A stretch of DNA of 11,811 nucleotides from Planctomycetaceae bacterium (lineage in GTDB: Bacteria > Planctomycetota > Phycisphaerae > Phycisphaerales > SM1A02). Under the pieces are notes generated by a model. It was not told the DNA's origin, searched no databases, and saw only the letters and a program-made list of their open reading frames with translations. This document shows, piece after piece, positions 1 to 6,497 of the stretch. Position numbers and translations under genes: made by a program. The DNA is taken from the NCBI GenBank assembly GCA_027488415.1, contig JAIYBS010000079.1:1-11811 (forward strand). The letters are read 5' to 3'. Positions within the stretch are counted from its first letter, which is position 1. The number at the start of each line of letters is the position of its first letter.

Positions 1-1744
1 AGTAGCCGTTCCAGTCGCTGTTGAAGCGGACCTTCCACATGCCCTGGCGGGGCAGGCCGATCCGGTAGTTCGGGAAGCTCGTGTTGCTGAAGTTCGCCAG
101 GACGATCACGTCGTCGCCCGCGCCGCCGTTGGCCCAGCGGTGGTAGCCGATGACCTTCGCCGTGTTGTTCACGTGGTGGACGTTCGTGAAGTAGCCGGTG
201 AGGCCCTTCGTGACGCCGCCGAGGTTCCGGCGCAGGCGGATCAGGTCGCGGTAGAGCGCGTTGATGCCCGAGTAGGTGGTGAGCTTGGACCAGTCGAGCG
301 GGTCCTCGGCCGCGAACCAGCCGTCCTCGAGGAACTCCTGCCCCTGGAACATCATCGGGATTCCCGGTGCCGTCATTACGAGCGCCGCGCCGAGCGTCGA
401 GCGCTTGCGGCTGAACCAGCTGCCGGCGTTGCCCGGCCAGATCGCCTCGGCCACGCGCGTGCGGCCGTTGGCGACCTCGTCATGGCTCTCGGTGTAGATC
501 ATGCGCTGCTGCATGGATCCGTTGAACGACTTCCGGATGGCGTCCCGCACCGCGAACATGTCGCGGGAGGAGTCGCTGGGCGCCTCGATGGCGGCGCGCA
601 CCGGGAACGCGAACGCGCCGTCCCACTGGGTGTCGAACCCGGCGCCGCCCGCGCCGGTCGACTTCGTCATCCACTCGTTCTCGCCGAGGTCCTCGGCGAT
701 CATCAGCTTGTTGCCGGCATGGGCGTCGGCCGAGTCGTTGCACCACTGCATCAGGCTCCAGCCGTCCGGGATCTCGGGGCCGGAGAAGTCGTGCAGGCGG
801 ATGAACTTCGTGCCGTCGAAGCGGAGCCCGTCCATGCGGAACTCCTGCAGCCACATCATCGCGTTGTCGCGGATGTAGGTGCGCACCTCGCCGCGGCCGT
901 AGTCGGGGCGGGGCCCCCACATCGTCTGCGCGCGGAAGTCCTGGTAGAAGAAGATGCCGCCGGTGGTGGCGCTCGTGCTCCAGCCGTCGTACTGCCAGAG
1001 CGCAAGGTCCTGCGGCCCGAAGTGGTTGTAGACCACGTCGCCGAACACCGCCATTCCCCGCGCGTGGGCGGCATCGACGAAGCTCTTCAGCGCGTCGGGA
1101 CCGCCGTAGACGCTCTCCACCGAGTACGGGTGCCCGGGGTTGTAGCCCCAGCTGTAGTCGCCGGCGAACTCGTTCACCGGCATCAGCGCGATCGCGTTGA
1201 TGCCGAGGTCCTTCAGGTAGTCGAGCTTCTGCTTGGCGGTCTCGAACGTGCCCGGGCCCGAGTGGCCGGCCGGCACGTTGAACGTGCCCACGTGCATCTC
1301 GTAAGTGACCATCTCGGTCCAGAAGGGGATCTGGAAGTTCGAGGTCTGCCACTGGTAGGCGTTCGGGTTGTAGACGATCGAGTTGCCGACGGAGTTCGTC
1401 AGCACGCGCGAGCGGGCGTCCGCGCGGTCATGCCACGTGGTCCCGTTTCGCATCGAGAACTTGTACTGCGCGCCCGCCTGCACGAGGGGGATGTCGCGCG
1501 ACCACCATCCGTTGCCCTCGCTCGTCAGCGGGTGGCTCGCGCGGCTCCAGTTGTTGAAGCTGCCGATCACCGAGACCACGTTCGCGTTCGGCGCCCAGGT
1601 GCGGAAGGTGGTTCCCAGGTTGCCCGGGCCGGTGTTGTACGGGGTCGCGCCCACGCCCGGACGCGTCGAGACCTGCGCGACGCAGAGCGGAGCGATTGCG
1701 AGTGCGACGACAGCGGGACCGGTGAGGGTTCGGAAGTGGCGCAT
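1..1744 (-). CDS. Secreted GH13 glycoside hydrolase, branching-enzyme-like (3' end cut by window)
   Basis: This is a predicted exported alpha-glucan-active enzyme of family GH13, acting outside the cytoplasmic membrane; 581 codons are present and the C-terminus lies beyond the window. Residues 1-24 form a signal peptide (MRHFR, hydrophobic stretch, cleavage near CVA-Q). A CBM48-like beta-sandwich follows at about 45-125 (FRTWAPNA, GSFNNWS). The catalytic barrel carries the GH13 regions: I, DVVYNHFGP (236-244); II, DGLRFDGT with nucleophile D310; III, IAED with acid/base E351; IV, ESHDE with D422. MFQGQEF near 465 and a C-terminal beta domain from about 530 (VIVLANFSN) resemble GlgB and its relatives. 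Family membership is clear; exact activity (branching, amylase or other transfer) is inferred and not settled. No strong ribosome-binding site is seen; a weak GAGAAG lies upstream. The gene is 195 bases after the preceding operon and may have its own promoter at 1777-1786. Confidence 0.93.
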   Translation of the reverse strand, partial: MRHFRTLTGPAVVALAIAPLCVAQVSTRPGVGATPYNTGPGNLGTTFRTWAPNANVVSVIGSFNNWSRASHPLTSEGNGWWSRDIPLVQAGAQYKFSMRNGTTWHDRADARSRVLTNSVGNSIVYNPNAYQWQTSNFQIPFWTEMVTYEMHVGTFNVPAGHSGPGTFETAKQKLDYLKDLGINAIALMPVNEFAGDYSWGYNPGHPYSVESVYGGPDALKSFVDAAHARGMAVFGDVVYNHFGPQDLALWQYDGWSTSATTGGIFFYQDFRAQTMWGPRPDYGRGEVRTYIRDNAMMWLQEFRMDGLRFDGTKFIRLHDFSGPEIPDGWSLMQWCNDSADAHAGNKLMIAEDLGENEWMTKSTGAGGAGFDTQWDGAFAFPVRAAIEAPSDSSRDMFAVRDAIRKSFNGSMQQRMIYTESHDEVANGRTRVAEAIWPGNAGSWFSRKRSTLGAALVMTAPGIPMMFQGQEFLEDGWFAAEDPLDWSKLTTYSGINALYRDLIRLRRNLGGVTKGLTGYFTNVHHVNNTAKVIGYHRWANGGAGDDVIVLANFSNTSFPNYRIGLPRQGMWKVRFNSDWNGY

Positions 1745-1776
1745 CGGGGGGTCTCTGGGGCTTCTCGGGCGTTTCA

Positions 1777-1786
1777 AGAGTAGCCC
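1777..1786 (-). promoter_or_regulatory. Possible promoter -10 region (GGGCTACTCT) of the GH13 gene
   Basis: On the minus strand the box reads GGGCTACTCT, ending 32 bases before the ATG at 1744. TACTCT fits a TANNNT-type -10 element. The same ten bases occur upstream of the dockerin-protein gene that starts at 10915. No convincing -35 is seen. The surrounding spacer 1745-1939 holds C/G-rich direct repeats (GGGGGTGCC twice) but no convincing terminator. Confidence 0.35.
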
Positions 1787-1939
1787 GTGCGCGGTGATCC
1801 GGAAGGGAATTCCGCGTTCGCCGGAGCGAATGCGTTGCCCCGACCGCCCCGGCACGAGTTCCGGGACCCCCCCAAACGGCACCCCCGGCACCCCCGGGCG
1901 CCGTCCCTCGGCCGCGGTTGCGGCTCGCCCGCCCCGGGC

Positions 1940-3073
1940 TCAGTGCCCGAACAGGTTGGTCGGCGCGAACATCCCCTTGTCCTCGAAGTACTTGAGCGCC
2001 TCGTCGACCGACCGGAAGATCTTGGTCGCGGTCTCGGTGATGAAGGGGCTCGGGTTCTTCTTGGGCTTCCACACCACGTAGACCTCCTTGGTGTGCTCGA
2101 AGGCGTGGTGGAGCTCGCGCTCGACGCCGCTCGAGAGGCCGGGCGTGCCGCCCGGGAGCTCGGGGACCAGGCTGACGATCATGTCGCTCTGGTCGATGAG
2201 CTTGAAGTCGCGCATGTAGATCTGGCCGTCGACGTCGCCGGCGATGTCGAGGATCTCGCGCACGGGGACCTTCATCGGCGGGCCGCCGGCGCGGCCGCCG
2301 AAGCTGTGCGCCTCGACGTCGATGAAGTCCTTGCCGTGGCGCGCGGCCTCGATGCCGCGGTCGAGGAGGAGCTTCTCGTCGACGTCGCCCGGGTCGAAGG
2401 TGATGAAGTGCTTGGCGAGCTCGGCGCGGAAGTGGTCGATCTCCGCCATCACGTCGGGCATGTCCATCACGTGGCTCATCGGGAAGCTCGGATAGACCTT
2501 CTTCATGTCCGGGCGCGTCACCAGGCGGAGCGCCGTCTCCACGGTGTCCTTCTGGCGGCCGCGGCTCAGGATGTAGAAGTTCTGCCCGCAGCCGAGTGCC
2601 TGCGCCATCAGCTCGGTGGCGAGGATCTCCTCCTCGCGCCAGACCATGCAGTCCTTGAGCGTGGCGTCGATCTCGTGCTCCTGGTGGAGGCGGTGGTGGA
2701 CCACCTCGATGTTGTCCACGAGGCAGATGAACATCTCGGGCTTCAGCATCTGCAGCTGGTCGAAGTCGAACGCGCTGAAGAGGCCGTGCCGCCAGCGGAA
2801 CGTGGCATGCGTGTTCACCACCACGTTCGGGTGCTCGGACACGGGCGTCGTCGCGCTGATGACGTCCTTGAGCACCGCGCGGCGGAGGCTCGCCAGCCGG
2901 GACCACGGCAGGTCGAGGATGCGGCCCGGGCGCACGTCCGGCGCCTCGGCGTACATCATGTTGCCGACGTTGAAGAGCTCCACCCTCTCGTGGCGACGCT
3001 CCGCCGCGTCGACCACGGACTGCAGGTAGGGCTTCTTGTCGACACCGATCTGGCCTGTGACGATCGCTCGCAT
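1940..3073 (-). CDS. Adenylate-kinase-like P-loop domain fused to a nucleoside 2-deoxyribosyltransferase-like domain
   Basis: This 377-residue cytoplasmic protein has no signal or membrane segment. Residues 1-185 look like an archaeal-type adenylate kinase (AdkA): strand MRAIVTG, a P-loop position at 7-14, VELFNVGNMMYAEA at 31-44, VVVNTHATF at 84-92 (compare AdkA VDTHxT), and a lid/helix region ending in REEEI. Residues 190-345 read as a nucleoside 2-deoxyribosyltransferase-like Rossmann domain: VYPSFPMSH then EIDHFRAEL and FDPGD, later RDFKLIDQSDMIVSLVP (D297) and SSGVERELHHA, where E320 aligns with the catalytic Glu of the GTxxELGYA motif. The P-loop is odd: GQIGVDKK lacks the Gly before Lys and the Ser/Thr after it. 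It is the last gene of the murD-ispF run, 58 bases after ispF. Domain assignment is by motif reading only; substrate and role are unknown. It could be a nucleotide-modifying enzyme or a regulator that binds nucleotides without turnover. Confidence 0.72.
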   Translation of the reverse strand: MRAIVTGQIGVDKKPYLQSVVDAAERRHERVELFNVGNMMYAEAPDVRPGRILDLPWSRLASLRRAVLKDVISATTPVSEHPNVVVNTHATFRWRHGLFSAFDFDQLQMLKPEMFICLVDNIEVVHHRLHQEHEIDATLKDCMVWREEEILATELMAQALGCGQNFYILSRGRQKDTVETALRLVTRPDMKKVYPSFPMSHVMDMPDVMAEIDHFRAELAKHFITFDPGDVDEKLLLDRGIEAARHGKDFIDVEAHSFGGRAGGPPMKVPVREILDIAGDVDGQIYMRDFKLIDQSDMIVSLVPELPGGTPGLSSGVERELHHAFEHTKEVYVVWKPKKNPSPFITETATKIFRSVDEALKYFEDKGMFAPTNLFGH

Positions 3074-3082
3074 GGGGCGGCC

Positions 3083-3088
3083 ATCGTA
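3083..3088 (-). promoter_or_regulatory. TANNNT box 9 bases before a start codon (possible leaderless promoter)
   Basis: TACGAT on the minus strand is followed by nine bases and then the ATG at 3073. Transcription from such a -10 element would begin at or next to the ATG. No purine-rich ribosome-binding site lies between. No -35 is evident, so this is suggestive only. Confidence 0.25.
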
Positions 3089-3131
3089 AGGTGGATGCGG
3101 GCAACCCGCTCCGTTTCGCGCGCTTTCGCGG

Positions 3132-3638
3132 TCAGATGCCGCGCACGAGCAGCACCACCACGTGCGCCTCGATCGCGCGTCCCTCGCCCACCGCGTCGAC
3201 GCGCTCGTGCGTCTTCCCCTTCAGGTTGAGGTCTGCCGCGGGAACCCCCAAGATGTGGGCGAGGTTCTCGACCACGTCGCGCTTGCGCGGCCCCATCTTG
3301 GGGCGCTCGCAGATCACCGTCATGTCCATGTTCCCGATCGTCCAGCCCTTCGCGCGCATGCGGCGGACCGCCTCCTCGAGGAACACTCGGCTGTCGCGAC
3401 CGTCGTTCTCGGGGGCGTTGTCGGGAAAGAGCTGGCCGATGTCGGGCTCGCCGAGCGCGCCGAGGATCGCGTCCGTCACCGCGTGCAGGAGGACGTCGCC
3501 GTCCGAGTGCGCGACGGGTCCGCGCTCGTGGTCGAAGCGGATGCCGCCGAGCACGAACGGCCGTCCCGCGCCCTCGGGCGCGCAGGGCTCGAGCCGGTGC
3601 AGGTCGTATCCGTGGCCGATGCGGGACTGCGCCCTCAT
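3132..3638 (-). CDS. ispF: 2-C-methyl-D-erythritol 2,4-cyclodiphosphate synthase
   Basis: IspF converts CDP-methylerythritol 2-phosphate to methylerythritol cyclodiphosphate, releasing CMP, in the cytoplasmic MEP route to isoprenoids. The protein is 168 residues, close to the usual 155-165. Metal ligands are visible as D12 and H14 in GYDLH and H52 in LLHAVTDA. The family blocks HSDGD (44-48), DIGQLFPD (66-73), GNMDMTVI (102-109) and ERPKM (111-115) are all present. The C-terminal block is NLKGKTHERVDAVGEGRAIEAH, keeping T143 and E145 of the CDP-binding TxE but replacing the usual GRGEG by GEGRA. It starts three bases after the stop of the upstream lipoprotein gene, so the two are almost certainly co-translated. 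The next gene follows after 58 bases. The partner ispD is not in the window. Confidence 0.96.
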   Translation of the reverse strand: MRAQSRIGHGYDLHRLEPCAPEGAGRPFVLGGIRFDHERGPVAHSDGDVLLHAVTDAILGALGEPDIGQLFPDNAPENDGRDSRVFLEEAVRRMRAKGWTIGNMDMTVICERPKMGPRKRDVVENLAHILGVPAADLNLKGKTHERVDAVGEGRAIEAHVVVLLVRGI

Positions 3639-3641
3639 CGA

Positions 3642-4172
3642 TCAGGTGTCCGGGTTGTGGCGGTCGTTGCGCGGCGCACGCGGCTGCGCGACCGGGCCGG
3701 GCGCATCCGCGTCCACCTGCAGGCGGTACGACTCGTCGGGCCGCGCCTGCTCGGGCGCGGGGCGGTAGTCGACCACGATCTTCCGGCAGGCCTTGCCGGG
3801 GCAGCTGAGGATGTTGTCGAGCGAGCCGGTCTGCGTGCCGATCTTCCAGAGCGAGTACATCATGCGCGCCGGGCGGTTGACCGGGTCGTCGCCGCCTTCC
3901 TCGTCGAAGTTGAAGGTCAGCTGCTTGCCCGGCGGGATCTCCATGATGAAGAACGGCGTGCCGTCGGGGTGCGCCTCGGTGCGCTCGCAGATGTTGAGCA
4001 CCGAGATGGTCGTCGGCCGCATCTGCGTCGACTCGTACGTGAAGCCGCCGTCGGTGTGCGGCAGGTAGCCGCCCGAGGTGCTGTAGCAGCCCGCGACGGT
4101 CGCGCAGGTGGCGAGGGCGGAGGCTGCGAGGATGCGGGACCGGAGGACGGCGGACGCGGCGTTCATTGCCAT
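3642..4172 (-). CDS. Small predicted lipoprotein, unknown function
   Basis: I do not recognise this family. The 176-residue product begins with a lipoprotein signal: SRILAASALATCATVAGC, lipobox VAGC with the lipidated Cys at 29, so it should be membrane-anchored on the periplasmic side. The mature part is polar and carries Cys at about 62, 124 and 129, which could form disulphides. Its sequence TTISVLNICERTEAHPDGTPFF and IPPGKQLTFNFDE suggests a small beta-rich domain; the C-terminus is Pro/Arg/Asp-rich and probably disordered. Two starts are possible: ATG at 4172 (MAMNAAS) and ATG at 4166 (MNAAS). The latter has GAAGAA about six bases upstream, so 4166 is a fair alternative. It lies 13 bases after murD and three before ispF, inside the envelope operon. 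It is real on the strength of the lipobox and spacing; its job is unknown. Confidence 0.8.
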   Translation of the reverse strand: MAMNAASAVLRSRILAASALATCATVAGCYSTSGGYLPHTDGGFTYESTQMRPTTISVLNICERTEAHPDGTPFFIMEIPPGKQLTFNFDEEGGDDPVNRPARMMYSLWKIGTQTGSLDNILSCPGKACRKIVVDYRPAPEQARPDESYRLQVDADAPGPVAQPRAPRNDRHNPDT

Positions 4173-4182
4173 TTCTTCGGCA

Positions 4183-4188
4183 ATCCTA
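4183..4188 (-). promoter_or_regulatory. TANNNT box ahead of the lipoprotein gene
   Basis: TAGGAT ends ten bases before the ATG at 4172. Its first three bases are the murD stop codon TAG, so the match is partly forced by coding and is weaker evidence than the boxes at 3083 and 7809. Confidence 0.15.
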
Positions 4189-5571
4189 CAGGTTCTTCAC
4201 CAGTGCCGCGAAGGTCTCGCCCCGGTGCTCGTAGTTGGTGAACTGCCCCCAGCTCGCGCAGGCAGGGGACAGCAGCAGCACGTCCCCGGGCCGGGCGCGA
4301 TCGGCCGCGGCGCGGACCGCCGCGTCGAGTGTCCCGCAGTCGATCGCCGGGGCGCCGGGCGCGAGCTGCGGTGCGGTGGCGCCGATCGCGTAGAGGCCGG
4401 CGAGCCTCGGCGCGAGGTCCCGGATCGCGGAGAGGTCGACCTTCTTGTCGTAGCCGCCCGCGATCAGGTGGATGCGGGCCGGGTCGGGGAACGACGCGAT
4501 CGCGAGGAGCGTCGCGTCGGGCGTGGTGCTCTTCGAGTCGTTGAAGCACCGCATGCCGCCGTGCTCGCCGACGAACTCGAGCCGGTGCGGGAGCGACCGG
4601 AAGTCCGCGAGCCGCCGAAGGAGCCTCGCGCGGTCCGGGACCGCGCCCTCGGCGCGGATCGCCGCCTCCGCGGCGAGCACCGCGAGCTGTGCGTTCCGGC
4701 GCTGGTGCTCGCCGGGCACCTGCGGCATGTCGATCTCGGCGAGGAGCTCGGCGAGCGCCGCGTCGCCGGGGACGTCGGCGCGCTCCCACCAAGGCTCGAG
4801 ACCGGCCTGGCGCGCGACCTCCCGGGCCGCGCCCGGCTGCTCCGGCCCGAAGAGCGAGACGAACGCGTCGCCCGGGTGCTGTCCGCGGCGGATCTCGCCC
4901 TTGCTGCGGACGTAGTGCGCGAAGCTGCCGTGCCAGTCCACGTGGTTGGGCGCGAGGTTCGTGAGGACCGCGATGCGCGGCGCCCACGGCTCGAGGCCCG
5001 CGAGCGAGGCGCCCTCGCCGAGCCACCAGAGCATGGCGCTCGACAGCTCGAGCACCGTCCACTGTCCCGGCGTGCCGGGTGAGCCGAGCAGCGATCCGCC
5101 GATGTTCCCGCCCAGACGCGCCGAGCGCCCGTCGCCGTCGAGGAGCAGCGCGAGCATGCTCGAGGTGCTGCTCTTGCCGGCGCTGCCCGTCACCGCGACC
5201 GTGCGCGCGCGTTCGAGCCCGTCGATCGCGAGGCGGATCTCGGTGGTGACGGGCGTCCCCGCCGCGCGCGCGGCGGCGATGTAGCGGTTCTCCCAGGGAA
5301 GCGGCACCGCGGGATTCGCGATGACGAGGTCGGCCTTCGCGAAGTCCCCATCCTCGTGCGCGCCGAGCCGGAGCTCGACGGATCCGCCGGCGATCTCCTC
5401 TGCGAGCGACGCGAGCGGCTTCGCGAGCTTCTCCGCGGGATCGCGGTCGGTGAGCAGCACGCGCGCGCCGTGCGCGACGAGCCACTTCGTGACGCCGAGG
5501 CCGCCGCCGAACTGGCCGAGCCCCATCACGGTGACGCGGGCGCCGTGGAGCGATGCCGGGATCGGTCTCAT
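4186..5571 (-). CDS. murD: UDP-N-acetylmuramoyl-L-alanine--D-glutamate ligase
   Basis: MurD adds D-glutamate to UDP-MurNAc-L-Ala with ATP, a cytoplasmic step of peptidoglycan precursor synthesis. The 461-residue length fits the family. Domain 1 is a Rossmann fold (VTVMGLGQFGGGLG, 13-26; VLLTDRD). The central ATPase domain has the P-loop TGSAGKSSTS (128-137), LGGNIG (153-158), ELSSAML (175-181), TNLAPNHVDWHGS (204-216) and YVRSKGE with K224 as the likely carbamylated lysine. Domain 3 has LPHRLEF, NDSKSTTPDA, GGYDKKVD and LLLSPACASWGQF. Two blocks differ from the common form: ELSSAML for ELSSFQL and GEHQRRNAQ for GxHNxxNA. The start overlaps the stop of the upstream ABC ATPase gene by four bases (ATGA), implying coupled translation, and no separate ribosome-binding site is needed. 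No other mur genes are nearby, so the dcw cluster is split in this organism. Confidence 0.96.
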   Translation of the reverse strand: MRPIPASLHGARVTVMGLGQFGGGLGVTKWLVAHGARVLLTDRDPAEKLAKPLASLAEEIAGGSVELRLGAHEDGDFAKADLVIANPAVPLPWENRYIAAARAAGTPVTTEIRLAIDGLERARTVAVTGSAGKSSTSSMLALLLDGDGRSARLGGNIGGSLLGSPGTPGQWTVLELSSAMLWWLGEGASLAGLEPWAPRIAVLTNLAPNHVDWHGSFAHYVRSKGEIRRGQHPGDAFVSLFGPEQPGAAREVARQAGLEPWWERADVPGDAALAELLAEIDMPQVPGEHQRRNAQLAVLAAEAAIRAEGAVPDRARLLRRLADFRSLPHRLEFVGEHGGMRCFNDSKSTTPDATLLAIASFPDPARIHLIAGGYDKKVDLSAIRDLAPRLAGLYAIGATAPQLAPGAPAIDCGTLDAAVRAAADRARPGDVLLLSPACASWGQFTNYEHRGETFAALVKNL

Positions 5572-6497
5572 CGGGTGGGCGTGATCGAGGGCGACGCGGG
5601 GAGCGGGTTCAGGAGTCCCATCAGGTCGTCGGCGTAGCTCGTGAGCGTGCGCCGGTCCGTGATCGGGCCGTACGCGTCGCCGCGGATGAACTGCCTCACG
5701 ATGCGGTCGTCCTCGGGCAGGCGCTCCGCGTCGTCCTTCGAGAGCCCGCGGATCCGCTCGTAGTCGGCGCGCGGGCCGATCTTCAGGCAGCGGCCCTTGT
5801 CGAGCATCACCATGCGGTCGGCGATCGTGAAGGCGCTGTCCATCTCGTGGGTGACCACGACGCTGGTGACGCCGAGCTTCTTGGTGAGCGTGATGATGAG
5901 CTGGTCGATCTCGGCGCTCGTCACCGGGTCGAGGCCCGCGCTCGGCTCGTCGTAGAAGATGATCTCCGGGTCGAGGGCGAGCGCGCGCGCGAGGCCCGCC
6001 CGCTTCTTCATGCCGCCCGAGATCTGCGCGGGGAACTTGTCCGCGTGCTCGCGAAGCCCCACCGCCTCGAGCTTCATCTTGACCTGCAGGTCGATGAGGT
6101 CGGGCGGCAGGTCGGTCAGCTCGCGCATCGGCAGCGCGACGTTCTCCGCGATCGACATCGACTGGTAGAGCGCGCCGCTCTGGAACAGGATGCCGAACCG
6201 GCGCCGCAGCGCGTCGAGCCGTGACTCGTCGACCTTGGCGATGTCCTCGCCGAAGAGCCGGATGCGGCCCCGCGTCGGCGCGATCGCTCCGATCATGAGC
6301 CGCAGCAGCGTGCTCTTGCCGCAGCCGGAACCGCCCATGACGACGAGCGTCTCGCCGCGGCGGACCTTCAGGTCGAGCCCGGAGAGCACGGTCTGCTTCC
6401 CGAACTGCATGAGGAGGTCGTCGACCTCGATCACGACGTCATCGTCGCGGTTCGTCGCCTGCTGTCCGGCCGTCGCTGGGGGCATCGCGCTGCTCAT
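5568..6497 (-). CDS. mlaF: MlaF-type ABC transporter ATPase (phospholipid/lipid trafficking)
   Basis: This is the ATPase of an MCE-type ABC system, which moves lipids between inner and outer membranes; it acts on the cytoplasmic side with an MlaE-type permease. The 309-residue protein has Walker A GGSGCGKS (55-62), Q-loop LFQSGALY (104-111), signature SGGMKKR (160-166), Walker B EIIFYDEPSAGLDP (178-191) and the H-loop His at 217. LFQSGALYxSMxxxENVALP and the tail DRIVRQFIRGDAYGPI are typical of MlaF/Ttg2A rather than other ABC ATPases. The permease and MCE-domain (MlaD) genes are not in the window. The chosen ATG overlaps the upstream gene by 59 bases; alternatives are ATG 6485 and GTG 6434, which sits just past the upstream stop and begins directly at VIEVDDL. 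Residues 1-20 are low-complexity and could be absent. The stop overlaps the murD start. Confidence 0.92.
   Translation of the reverse strand: MSSAMPPATAGQQATNRDDDVVIEVDDLLMQFGKQTVLSGLDLKVRRGETLVVMGGSGCGKSTLLRLMIGAIAPTRGRIRLFGEDIAKVDESRLDALRRRFGILFQSGALYQSMSIAENVALPMRELTDLPPDLIDLQVKMKLEAVGLREHADKFPAQISGGMKKRAGLARALALDPEIIFYDEPSAGLDPVTSAEIDQLIITLTKKLGVTSVVVTHEMDSAFTIADRMVMLDKGRCLKIGPRADYERIRGLSKDDAERLPEDDRIVRQFIRGDAYGPITDRRTLTSYADDLMGLLNPLPASPSITPTR

Noticed and set aside
140..1783. Plus-strand open frame of 547 codons
   Set aside because: It is antisense to the GH13 gene, which has all catalytic motifs. The antisense product is His/Val/Arg-rich with no recognisable domain.
1855..1910. C-rich direct repeats between the operon and the GH13 gene considered as a terminator
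   Set aside because: Two GGGGGTGCC copies are present, but they do not form a good stem and no T run follows in the minus direction.
1787..3229. Plus-strand open frame of 480 codons
   Set aside because: It is antisense to the kinase/deoxyribosyltransferase-like gene and crosses two gene borders. It is of low complexity.
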